Shown here in pieces: positions 16,107-23,642 of a DNA stretch of 25,578 nt. Numbering within the stretch: the stretch's first letter is position 1; every line of letters starts with the position of its first letter. A model generated the notes under the pieces. The model did not search any database, was not told the origin of the DNA, and saw nothing but the letters and a program-made list of their open reading frames with translations. This DNA comes from Euryarchaeota archaeon UBA251 (GTDB lineage: Archaea; Thermoplasmatota; Poseidoniia; Poseidoniales; Thalassarchaeaceae), in assembly GCA_002497905.1 (NCBI GenBank), contig DAFJ01000043.1:1-25578 (forward strand). Direction: 5' to 3'. The position numbers and the translations under genes were made by a program.

Positions 16107-19052
16107 TCATTCAAGGAGTTCGATGTCATCTTCATCGAATTCAATCTCAAATTCATCTTCTGGGGAATCCTCTTCGGAACCAAGAGCAGCAGGTAATTCG
16201 AAATCGAATTCATCGCCCTCATCATCATCATCATCATCATCATCGACCTCTTCCTCCATATCCTCGTATGCTAGGTTAGCGAGGCGACGGCGATTTCGTC
16301 GATTCTGAATACCTAGAACGACAGTTACCAGAGCCACGATGAAGACAAGAAGCATGGTAGGACTTGGATTGACAATCTCATTCATCAGAGCTGTGATGAT
16401 ATCTGGGATTTCAACTGTCATCGTGACTACCAGATTGGCAGAAGTGATTTGCTCATCATCAACAGAACCCTGCCCTGCAAGAGTTTGTGGTTCAGCAACT
16501 ATGGTGAATTCAACTCGCTCACCAGAACGAGCATTAGAAGGTGAACTGATCTCCACAGTAAAGTCCTCTTGACCGTATGCCTCTATCGTCAATAGATTAC
16601 CAGTACCGCGGATATCCGAATCCCAACCAGTACAAACAGTGGAACTAGATGAGCAGTCAACATCCACATAGACAAATTGAGCCTGGTTACCGAGATTCTT
16701 GACACGGAATACTAGATCCCTCTCTTCGCCCGCATTAATCGGTGCATCTGCAGATACTTGGACAATCTCCAGTTGGACATCACCTGGCCCGATTTCAACG
16801 ATGAATTGCATATCAAAATAGGCTGGATCATCTTCCACGTCTGCTTCGATTATTCTCAGATAAAGGATATGGCTGTCCATCTCGACCTGGTCAGGAGGAT
16901 CAATCTCTAGGGTAACCTCGCCGGACTGTTGAGGTGCGAGAGTAAGGTAAGGAATACTATCCCCACTGTTATCTACAATCTTGAACTCCCACTGTGAATA
17001 AGATTCGTCGGAGTCGACATTGCGTTGTAGGTCTGCAGGATTAATGAGACGCCAATTGGTGCTAGTCGAAGAATCAACGACACTGTTGGTAACGCGGATT
17101 CTCATCGACATGCCATCTGAGCAGGTTGTTTGATTGACAGTACCAAGAGGCACGCTATCGCAATCAAATACTGGTTCAGCTCGAACCCCAAATGTCCTTT
17201 GAACTGTAAATTCCACCTCTGAAACCTTACTTGAATTACCCTCACTAGCAACTTCGAAACGGATTAGGCCTTGGTCAGGGTCATCACGATCTCCAGATGG
17301 CTTAACACGAATCTGCAATACTTCGGTCATATGCCGATTGATTGAGTCAGTGTGATATGTCCCATCAGTGAGATCTTCAACGATTACAACACCTGTATCA
17401 TTGTCCACAATCTGGATAATCGCCTTGGATCGTTCGAGAATATCAATTCGGAACTCATCCTCATCGAATCCATTGTTCCAGATCTCCATAATGAAAACTG
17501 TAAAGTCTCCATCCTCCACAAAACGAGGTACGCTCGTATCGAATGAATCGGGGCGAGAACTGTTATCATACTGCTGTGTACGATTCTCATTCCAAATACT
17601 CGTCAATGGTGACGCATAGGTATCTACCTTCTCAAGATCTAGATACAATGTTTCTGTGGCTACAATCTCGGGCCCTCCATCGACGATGGCTTCCCCTACT
17701 GCACGGATTACTAACTGCGGCGGAGCATTGCGAAGATCCTGTGGTGATTCGATAGTTAAAATTGGGTTAACGATAGCTCCACCTTCATTGAGAAGATACC
17801 CTCCAGGGGCATCGAAACTGACGTTCCAATTGCTGTTAAAGTTCGTAATCACCTGAAGATCGACATCCAACTGCCCCGAAGACCCCCTATGCTGGAGTTG
17901 TAATGGAATCACAGTAATCTGAGATGGAGCGATATATTCCACTGAACGGTCGACATCATCCCCATGTAAGATCGATACTCCAAACTGCTTCATGACAAGA
18001 TCATCGTGTTCGATTACTATAGTATGGCCCTGTATATCTGTAACTTCTAGCGAGGGAAGATATTCACCGGGCGTCATTGAACCGCGGGAATACTCCCAAT
18101 CATACATTCCAGATATTGCCCAAGAGGTATCATCTACGCCTTCAAGTGAATCACTGAGAGGTTGATCGACCTTCATAATCCCACTAGGATCTACTAGGCT
18201 GAGACGAACGGAATTGATATCGAAACGCCCGAAGGCACTCTCGACTTGGAATCGGAACTGCATGATTCGGTTATCAGGGGAATCGTTTGGAAACCACTCC
18301 AACTGGGCTCCGTCGATTAGTTCTGCACCGTCTCGCTGGACGATTAGTAGGCTTTCAGACAAAGCATTCGACTTGAACTCAATCTTTGTATGGTCACTAG
18401 TGCCCTCGATGTCATTGAAAAAGATGGTTGCTGAACAATCAGAATTAACGGGCAAACCACTGCCACCCTGATCCTGACATCCTTCCATGTCCGCTGATAT
18501 TTCCAATACTAGTTGTTCATCATCCTCAATGTCGAAGCCATCAGCAGGAATACTAATCTCGGCACTAGCTTCTAGGACAGGGCAACTATTGAACAAAGTC
18601 CGCTCACATGCTTCAATACGTAACGTATCAGACCACGAACTACCTCCATTGACTAAAGTGAAGGTGTAAGTTGCATTTACTCCCGGATTAGATGCTTCCA
18701 CGGTATGGAACATCTTGATTCGAACCAGCCCGTTATATCCCAAAACAGAGAGGTCGGTGAGCATTCGAGGCGACTTGAACTGAGCAGTCTCATCACTTAC
18801 AACGATCTCTTCCTGCCCACCACTCTGTGGCTCCTTCGTAGTCAGGAACCCGTCTCCTCCTGCGGTAGAATTCGGGGATGCTACATAGATTTGGTAATCA
18901 TACATCTGAGAACCAACATGATTTGGAGAAGGGCTCTCCTGTAACGTAAAAGCGCCCCCTGGTGATGAAACCGGAATAAGGGCAAGAAGCATTACCATTA
19001 CGAGATATAGGGCCGGCCGGGCCGACCGATTGACCGCATGCTGGCCGCTCAT
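16107..19052 (-). CDS. Secreted, C-terminally anchored surface protein with poly-Asp cytoplasmic tail
   Basis: About 981 residues. The N-terminus MSGQHAV leads into a hydrophobic signal segment (about residues 13-30). The long extracellular part is beta-strand rich. A region near residues 790-880 (NAGEERDLVFRVKNLGNQAQ) looks like a CARDB/NEW3-type Ig fold. One TM helix (LLVFIVALVTVVLGI) is near residue 905, followed by a basic stop-transfer RRNRRR. The roughly 65-residue cytoplasmic tail is extremely acidic, with eight consecutive Asp and many Glu. The frame extends to an ATG at 19106, but the ATG at 19052 has a TATA-like TTTAA about 28 bases upstream and gives a normal signal peptide. The giant gene follows on the same strand after about 85 bases, suggesting one surface system. 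No enzyme motif is recognised. Confidence 0.88.
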   Translation of the reverse strand: MSGQHAVNRSARPALYLVMVMLLALIPVSSPGGAFTLQESPSPNHVGSQMYDYQIYVASPNSTAGGDGFLTTKEPQSGGQEEIVVSDETAQFKSPRMLTDLSVLGYNGLVRIKMFHTVEASNPGVNATYTFTLVNGGSSWSDTLRIEACERTLFNSCPVLEASAEISIPADGFDIEDDEQLVLEISADMEGCQDQGGSGLPVNSDCSATIFFNDIEGTSDHTKIEFKSNALSESLLIVQRDGAELIDGAQLEWFPNDSPDNRIMQFRFQVESAFGRFDINSVRLSLVDPSGIMKVDQPLSDSLEGVDDTSWAISGMYDWEYSRGSMTPGEYLPSLEVTDIQGHTIVIEHDDLVMKQFGVSILHGDDVDRSVEYIAPSQITVIPLQLQHRGSSGQLDVDLQVITNFNSNWNVSFDAPGGYLLNEGGAIVNPILTIESPQDLRNAPPQLVIRAVGEAIVDGGPEIVATETLYLDLEKVDTYASPLTSIWNENRTQQYDNSSRPDSFDTSVPRFVEDGDFTVFIMEIWNNGFDEDEFRIDILERSKAIIQIVDNDTGVVIVEDLTDGTYHTDSINRHMTEVLQIRVKPSGDRDDPDQGLIRFEVASEGNSSKVSEVEFTVQRTFGVRAEPVFDCDSVPLGTVNQTTCSDGMSMRIRVTNSVVDSSTSTNWRLINPADLQRNVDSDESYSQWEFKIVDNSGDSIPYLTLAPQQSGEVTLEIDPPDQVEMDSHILYLRIIEADVEDDPAYFDMQFIVEIGPGDVQLEIVQVSADAPINAGEERDLVFRVKNLGNQAQFVYVDVDCSSSSTVCTGWDSDIRGTGNLLTIEAYGQEDFTVEISSPSNARSGERVEFTIVAEPQTLAGQGSVDDEQITSANLVVTMTVEIPDIITALMNEIVNPSPTMLLVFIVALVTVVLGIQNRRNRRRLANLAYEDMEEEVDDDDDDDDEGDEFDFELPAALGSEEDSPEDEFEIEFDEDDIELLE
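16221..16244 (-). repeat. (ATC)8 trinucleotide tract encoding eight Asp
   Basis: Eight perfect ATC units on the plus strand read as GAT codons on the minus strand, giving the poly-Asp of the cytoplasmic tail. Length changes would add or remove single Asp residues without a frameshift. Confidence 0.9.
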
Positions 19053-19077
19053 CAGACAACGGGTGACCCTTCGGGCG

Positions 19078-19082
19078 TTAAA
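19078..19082 (-). promoter_or_regulatory. TATA-like box of the 981-residue surface protein
   Basis: Minus-strand CGTTTAACG, core TTTAA, is centred about 28 bases upstream of the ATG at 19052. This supports that start over the upstream in-frame ATG at 19106. Confidence 0.45.
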
Positions 19083-19157
19083 CGATTTGCGGGCCAGCGT
19101 CCGCAACAGGGGTATTCACGTCGCTTTGTTCTTCAATGAGAAGGGCAACGGAGAATC

Positions 19158-19242
19158 GCGGGGGTCGCCCAGCCAGGTCAAAGGCACCGGGGTTAAGTCC
19201 CGGCACCGTAAGGTTTCGAGGGTTCGAATCCCTCCCCCCGCA
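19158..19242 (+). tRNA. tRNA-Leu (anticodon UAA)
   Basis: An 85-base type II tRNA folds cleanly. The acceptor stem GCGGGGG (19158-19164) pairs with CCCCCGC (19235-19241). A D-arm with an AGCCAGG loop follows. The anticodon stem CCGGG/CCCGG holds loop GTTAAGT, giving anticodon TAA, which reads UUA. There is a long variable arm, and the T-arm GAGGG-TTCGAAT-CCCTC. The discriminator is A at 19242. CCA is not encoded (CCT follows), and there is no intron. It lies on the plus strand between two minus-strand genes and ends two bases before the stop codon of the two-TM protein. Confidence 0.97.
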
Positions 19243-19244
19243 CC

Positions 19245-20180
19245 TCATTCTTCTTCGCCTAATATTGCGAAGTAAGGAATAGCCCCTACATCCCGTAATG
19301 CATCGATCATTTCACCGATTAGGCATTGACCCTCAATTGCAGGAACATCGCATCGAATTCGCCTCGAACCGAAGAGGAGTGTCAAACCCCATGCCTGTGT
19401 AGCATCGATATCCCGAAAATCATCGAGAGGGAAGGATTCTGCAGGCAATCGAAAGAGGCCAAGGAAGCGACCAGATACAGTTACTTCATCACTACGTATG
19501 ACTACACGATGCCTTCCTTCGAAAGCTCTTGAGGATTGGTTAAGAAAAGCAATGATGACTAGAGTTACGAGTAGAGCGCCGCCCCAGCCATACACAAGTG
19601 TAGTCCTCCCGTAACCAACAATCTGCCCGGCCACGAGGAGGAACAATGGGCCAGCGATTAGTGCAGAGGCGAATAAAAGGGCAGAAATGAGGAAACCCGA
19701 TGTTTGCACATCACTAGGGAGATCCATGACTACCGAGTCACCCTCTACTTTTACCGAACCTTGCATCGAAGGTGTCCTATGAGGGCGTGGCCAGCGGGTC
19801 GGATGACGGGCAATCTGTTGCAAAACTGTCAACCCGTGCTCATCCCGCTCTACGATGCGGCCCGTGTGTTCTATGAGGCGAGAATGACCAAGCCTTGCGA
19901 TTTCTTCAGCAACTGAAAGGGCATCACTCTCAGAACCCAAAGTAATGAGGTCACTAGGGCCGTCTCGACTTTCAAGGACAATGCGCCAAGCTGGCACCAG
20001 CGTCCGTTCGATACGCTGCGTCCGGATAGCGAGAATGTCACCTGTCTCGTAACGCGCATTGGCATCACCGATTGAGATTGTGACCGCTCCGAGATCTTCC
20101 TTTATCCTCATTGTTGATTGGACTGAAATCTCAAGAACTCCATCTTCAGCCCGATTAGATCCGAAAGCTCGCCATGCCAT
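19245..20180 (-). CDS. Two-TM membrane protein, possibly with PH-like domains
   Basis: 311 residues, family not recognised. The N-terminal soluble part (about 1-130) is beta-rich with a late helix (DALSVAEEIARLGHSRL), a pattern seen in PH-like domains. Two TM helices lie at about 163-184 and 195-213. A second soluble part (about 224-300) has beta strands RHRVVIRSDEVTVSGR, then FPLDDFRDIDA, then a final helix, again PH-like. It has no signal peptide. Related bacterial PH-domain membrane proteins are mostly uncharacterised, so no function is given. It is divergent from the desulfurase-like gene and shares with it an AT-rich element in the 52-base gap. Confidence 0.8.
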   Translation of the reverse strand: MAWRAFGSNRAEDGVLEISVQSTMRIKEDLGAVTISIGDANARYETGDILAIRTQRIERTLVPAWRIVLESRDGPSDLITLGSESDALSVAEEIARLGHSRLIEHTGRIVERDEHGLTVLQQIARHPTRWPRPHRTPSMQGSVKVEGDSVVMDLPSDVQTSGFLISALLFASALIAGPLFLLVAGQIVGYGRTTLVYGWGGALLVTLVIIAFLNQSSRAFEGRHRVVIRSDEVTVSGRFLGLFRLPAESFPLDDFRDIDATQAWGLTLLFGSRRIRCDVPAIEGQCLIGEMIDALRDVGAIPYFAILGEEE

Positions 20181-20200
20181 TACATGAATTCAGAATGTGC

Positions 20201-20209
20201 AAGTATTTC
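20201..20209. promoter_or_regulatory. Central TATA-like element shared by two divergent genes
   Basis: AAGTATTTC on the plus strand (GAAATACTT on the minus) is the only AT-rich element of note in the gap. It is centred about 28 bases before the plus-strand ATG at 20233 and about 25 bases before the minus-strand ATG at 20180, so it could direct both leaderless transcripts. Confidence 0.4.
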
Positions 20210-20232
20210 ATCGGTGATGCTTTGGCACCCAC

Positions 20233-21276
20233 ATGGACGAGGTTTTCTTCGTAGCTGACATATTGTCGGTTCAACGACTTAAGGCAGTCGCTCTGGATGA
20301 AATTCAAAAATGGTCGAAAGGCATCGTGCACCCCGCTTCAGGGTCTAGTGAAAGTTCGGATTCATCCTCAATAGCCATCGAAGAAGCACGGCAAAAAATC
20401 GAATCTCTACTGCCTGGAGGCAATGTCTGGTTCACAAGTGGGCCAGATGAAGCAGCCAACTGGGCAATAAAGGGGATTGCTGCGGCTCAGCGACGTAAAG
20501 GAAGCAAAATCATCGCATCGCCTGATTCTCACCTGAGCATCCTCAATGCAATACGGGCGATTCAAGGTGATGGCGAGGTGGTCGCCATTACTGCATCTGC
20601 GATTAACATCGAGACTGGAGTCCTTCTCGACGCCCAGAAATGGGCTCATAACGCCTCAGAAAAATACCCCCTTGCACGCCGTATAATCGATGCAAGAGGG
20701 TCCATTGGCCGCATAGAACTCGAGGCCCTATCACTTCTCTCAGATGCAATAATCTTGGACTCGGAAACATGTGGAGGGCCGGCAGGTGTAGGCGCACTCT
20801 GGATACGAACAGGTGTCCGAATTGAGCCTTTAATCCACGGCTCCGGACAAGAGAAGGGGCGACGATCAGGAACTGTACCTATTGGCCTAGTATGTGCATT
20901 CGCTGCTGCATGTATTGAAGCCGATATGGAACGGACTAAAAATACGGAACTATGGAATCAACATCATTCACTACTAGAGGAAAAAATTCGTTCGATAAAT
21001 GGAGAGATCCATGGAGCATCAGAGGCACGTGCACCGGGTATCACATGCGCCAGTATCCCCGGAGAATTCGCAGAGATACGGCTCCAGCATCTCGAAGAAA
21101 GAGGTATTATTGCATCTCCTGCTAGTGGTTGCTCCTCAACCGCAGGCAAACCTTCCCATGTACTCACATCCATGGGCATCGATACAGATACTGCCATGAG
21201 GTCACTTAGATTCAGCCTACCAGCAGACACTAATTCTAGAGATTTGAAACGACTACTGGAAGCCTTGCAACACTGA
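20233..21276 (+). CDS. Cysteine-desulfurase-like protein lacking the PLP lysine
   Basis: 347 residues, fold type I aminotransferase, NifS/IscS branch. Conserved family features are FTSGPDEAANWAIKG, His100 (SPDSHLSIL), Asp153 (IDARGS, the pyridine-N partner), GPAGVGALWIR, and the GSGQEKGRRSGT segment (about 203-214). The C-terminal loop contains Cys300 (GCSSTAGKPSHVL), in the place of the persulfide cysteine. However, the SGHK motif that carries the Schiff-base lysine reads SET, with Thr179 where Lys is required. The N-terminal DNAATT-type motif is also missing. The protein is therefore unlikely to be a standard PLP enzyme. It may be a persulfide carrier, a regulatory subunit or a repurposed fold. 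The ATG at 20233 has a TATA-like box about 28 bases upstream. Confidence 0.9.
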   Translation: MDEVFFVADILSVQRLKAVALDEIQKWSKGIVHPASGSSESSDSSSIAIEEARQKIESLLPGGNVWFTSGPDEAANWAIKGIAAAQRRKGSKIIASPDSHLSILNAIRAIQGDGEVVAITASAINIETGVLLDAQKWAHNASEKYPLARRIIDARGSIGRIELEALSLLSDAIILDSETCGGPAGVGALWIRTGVRIEPLIHGSGQEKGRRSGTVPIGLVCAFAAACIEADMERTKNTELWNQHHSLLEEKIRSINGEIHGASEARAPGITCASIPGEFAEIRLQHLEERGIIASPASGCSSTAGKPSHVLTSMGIDTDTAMRSLRFSLPADTNSRDLKRLLEALQH

Positions 21277-21279
21277 TAA

Positions 21280-21678
21280 TCATCTGATTCTTGTAAGAGT
21301 ACATCCAATTCGGCCATTGTCTTCAATGACTGCGAGTTTCGTAACTGTGACTGCTGCTCCAACAACTTCGCGTGGCATCATGCACCCATCAAGAATTTCC
21401 GATGCTAGTGTCTCAAGCAAATTGTACCTCTTGGAAGCGATAACTCGATCCACGACTGCCCTCATGTAGTCATAATCTACGACAGCATCGATTTCGTCCC
21501 TCTTTGGAGCATCTGCACCAGATATGTGCACCTCTAAATCAATTGAAACAGGTTGAGGATTACCAATCTCATACTCAAATATTCCAATATCAATATCTCT
21601 GACCCAATCTCGAACAAAAAGAGAGGTGACACCTGAATGGTGATTTTCAAGTAACTCGGTTAGAAGGCCGTACCTCAT
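21280..21678 (-). CDS. folB: Dihydroneopterin aldolase-like protein
   Basis: 132 residues, the usual FolB length plus about 15 N-terminal residues. The T-fold pattern is clear: VRDIDIGIFEYE (Glu37), a PVSIDLEV strand, DAVVDYDYMRAVV, then YNLLETLASEI (Glu89), and a final VTVTKLAV with Lys114 at the position of the FolB catalytic lysine. FolB-type enzymes cleave dihydroneopterin to 6-hydroxymethyl-dihydropterin and glycolaldehyde in folate or methanopterin-like pterin synthesis. The start overlaps the stop of the upstream SDR gene by four bases (ATGA), so the two are translationally coupled. Archaea often use unrelated enzymes for this step, so a bacterial-type FolB is notable. The stop lies 3 bases from the convergent desulfurase-like gene. 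Confidence 0.82.
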   Translation of the reverse strand: MRYGLLTELLENHHSGVTSLFVRDWVRDIDIGIFEYEIGNPQPVSIDLEVHISGADAPKRDEIDAVVDYDYMRAVVDRVIASKRYNLLETLASEILDGCMMPREVVGAAVTVTKLAVIEDNGRIGCTLTRIR

Positions 21679-22454
21679 TCCAAACCCTCCGTCTCAAAGA
21701 CAACATCCCGAGACCGGTTCATCATGTGTTCACCTGAATCCACTGTAATGACCTGACCAGTCAAAGAAGGCACTGAGAAATACAACATTACTGTTTGAGC
21801 GATATCCTCTGGTGTTGGGCCATAACCCAACGGTGACTGCGATTGTGCAAGAGCGAAACCATGAGCTGTCTGCTCTGTACTCTGCAACGTGTGACCAGGT
21901 GAAACGGCATTAATTCGAGCTATTGGAGCCAATGAACGCGAAAGTGCGCGAGTTGCGCCTTCAAGGGCATATTTCGACACCGTATAGGAAAGGTGATCTC
22001 CATTCGGCGAGGCAAGTTTCTGATCGAGAACGTTTACAACGCATCCCGAGCCATTTCCTAAACCATTCTCCTTGAGATAGGTGATGAGATCTGAAGTGAG
22101 TATCAGAGGACCCGCAAGATTAGTCGAACTGTGATCGAGGATGGATTTGTAATTCACGGAATGGATATCGTCCCATTCGAACAAAGATGCACAGTTTACC
22201 AGACCGGTCATCGGGCCCAAAAATTCCGCCACTCGGGCGAAAATTCCTCGGAGGCTACTCTCATTCGAGAGGTCACCTTCAATCAACATCCCCTTCACCC
22301 CACGCGCCTCTATCTCTGCGACTACGTCGGCACCTTCTGGAGAATGAGAGCGAGTTAGAATGGCAACGCAATGGCCAGCGTCAGCAAGTGCGAGTGCAAT
22401 CACGCGACCAATGCGTCTTGAACCACCAGTGACAAGGACGCCTCCCTTATCCAT
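21675..22454 (-). CDS. Short-chain dehydrogenase, pteridine-reductase-like
   Basis: 259 residues, classical SDR length. The nucleotide motif TGGSRRIG (9-16) has the RR typical of pteridine and dihydromonapterin reductases (PTR1, FolM) and NADPH preference. NCAS (87-90) replaces NNAG. The catalytic set is Asp144, Tyr157 and Lys161. Asp replaces the usual Ser, with the 13-residue Asp-Tyr spacing known from PTR1. It is coupled by a four-base overlap to the FolB-like gene, strongly suggesting a role in reducing a pterin or dihydrofolate-like substrate. The start is ATG 22454. A TATA-like GTTACAT lies near 22493-22499 on the minus strand, giving a short leader. A general SDR of another specificity remains possible. 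Confidence 0.85.
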   Translation of the reverse strand: MDKGGVLVTGGSRRIGRVIALALADAGHCVAILTRSHSPEGADVVAEIEARGVKGMLIEGDLSNESSLRGIFARVAEFLGPMTGLVNCASLFEWDDIHSVNYKSILDHSSTNLAGPLILTSDLITYLKENGLGNGSGCVVNVLDQKLASPNGDHLSYTVSKYALEGATRALSRSLAPIARINAVSPGHTLQSTEQTAHGFALAQSQSPLGYGPTPEDIAQTVMLYFSVPSLTGQVITVDSGEHMMNRSRDVVFETEGLE

Positions 22455-22514
22455 ACATCCACGGAGTCACTCATGGGTTTGAGCGTGCCGATGTAACCAT
22501 AGGTCCATTCCGAA

Positions 22515-22524
22515 CGATTAATCG
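22515..22524. promoter_or_regulatory. Palindromic TATA-like element upstream of lipA
   Basis: CGATTAATCG is a perfect 10-base palindrome centred about 28 bases before the ATG at 22548. It may be the TATA box, a regulator site overlapping it, or both. Confidence 0.4.
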
Positions 22525-22547
22525 GATACGGGTGAAGAGACGATTCC

Positions 22548-23597
22548 ATGGGACCCACTCGCCTGCCAATGGCAGAAGCTGTAGAGCCCATCATGGGGGG
22601 TTGCGGAGGTGGCGTGACCTCGATGACAGCAAAAGAAAAACGCAGGTCTCTACGCAAACGCCTCCCTCCATGGTTCAAAACCAGCCTACCCACTGGCGAG
22701 GAACAGGCCAGATTCAACGCTACAAAGAAAACAATCGAAGGCGGGGGACTGCACACGGTCTGTGAAGAAGCTCGTTGCCCGAACATACATGATTGCTGGG
22801 GCAGAGGCACTGCTACCTTCATGGTTGCTGGTGAGGAATGCACCCGTGGCTGTCGCTTCTGTGCAGTAGGTACCATCCGGACCCCTCCCCCACTCGACCC
22901 AGATGAGCCACAACGTTTGGCGGACGCCGTCAAAGATATGGCTCTAAATTACGTCGTCATCACAGTCGTGAATCGTGATGACCTGCCTGATGGAGGAGCT
23001 GCTCATTACCGGGCCTGTCTCGATGCGATTCACGAAGTTCGCCCAGACATCGGTCTTGAGTTACTCTGTAGCGATCTTGATGGGAACACCGATGCATTAG
23101 CGACACTGCTTGACGGAGCCCCCCTCGATGTATTCGCCCACAACGTCGAATGTATCGAGCGATTAGACCCCATTGTCCGCGACCCACGAGCAACGTTCTC
23201 CCAATCAAAGATGATTCTTGAGGAAGCAACGCGGCTTAGGCCAGATATACTTACCAAAACCAGCATCATGGTTGGAATCGGGGAAACCGATGAAGAAGTC
23301 ACGAGTACTATGACTGAACTCCGCAGAGTAGGAGTTGATTTGATCACAATAGGACAATACCTCCAACCTACAGATAGGCACCTCCCTGTAGATCGATTCC
23401 CCGTACCTGAACGGTATGCTGAATGGGATGCTGAAGCTCGCAATATGGGCTACCGAGGTGTCGCATGTGGACCACTAGTACGCTCCTCATTCAGAGCTGG
23501 ACTTCTACGTGATGAGGCAAATGGAGCCGCTCCCGCAGTCACCAGATCATCGACCAACTCTGCAATCTCATTCCTCAAGCCGAAGAGCACCTCGTAA
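22548..23597 (+). CDS. lipA: Lipoyl synthase (radical SAM)
   Basis: 349 residues. It inserts two sulfurs into octanoyl groups on lipoyl domains, using two 4Fe-4S clusters. The auxiliary-cluster motif is Cys72-x4-Cys77-x5-Cys83, the radical SAM motif is Cys98-x3-Cys102-x2-Cys105, and the C-terminal RSSF supplies the conserved serine. HTVCEEARCPN and VITVVNRDDLPDGGA are LipA hallmarks, and family length matches. The first 25 residues are unusual and Gly-rich. The ATG at 22623 (MTAKEK), with GGAGGT 12 bases upstream, is a credible alternative start. The ATG at 22548 is favoured by a TATA-like element 28 bases before it. It precedes the 2-oxoacid dehydrogenase E1 genes, whose complex needs lipoate. 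LipA is uncommon in archaea, so acquisition from bacteria is plausible. Confidence 0.95.
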   Translation: MGPTRLPMAEAVEPIMGGCGGGVTSMTAKEKRRSLRKRLPPWFKTSLPTGEEQARFNATKKTIEGGGLHTVCEEARCPNIHDCWGRGTATFMVAGEECTRGCRFCAVGTIRTPPPLDPDEPQRLADAVKDMALNYVVITVVNRDDLPDGGAAHYRACLDAIHEVRPDIGLELLCSDLDGNTDALATLLDGAPLDVFAHNVECIERLDPIVRDPRATFSQSKMILEEATRLRPDILTKTSIMVGIGETDEEVTSTMTELRRVGVDLITIGQYLQPTDRHLPVDRFPVPERYAEWDAEARNMGYRGVACGPLVRSSFRAGLLRDEANGAAPAVTRSSTNSAISFLKPKSTS

Positions 23598-23610
23598 GTC
23601 ACATAGCGGA

Positions 23611-23619
23611 ATACTATTA
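23611..23619 (+). promoter_or_regulatory. TATA-like box of the E1 alpha gene
   Basis: ATACTATTA is centred about 28 bases before the ATG at 23643 in the 45-base gap after lipA. It suggests that a leaderless E1 transcript can start independently of lipA. Confidence 0.5.
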
Positions 23620-23642
23620 CCACTCCTTCACAAGCAAGGCTC

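Noticed and set aside
16037..16308. ORFs rich in Met or Ser around 16037-16308, on both strands
   Set aside because: They are other-frame readings of the GAT/ATC tract and the acidic tail.
19053..19106. N-terminal extension of the 981-residue surface protein to the ATG at 19106
   Set aside because: The extension is basic and would bury the signal peptide, and a TATA-like box would fall inside it.
19158..19242. tRNA as an attachment site for an integrated element
   Set aside because: No integrase gene or repeated tRNA 3' end is seen nearby.
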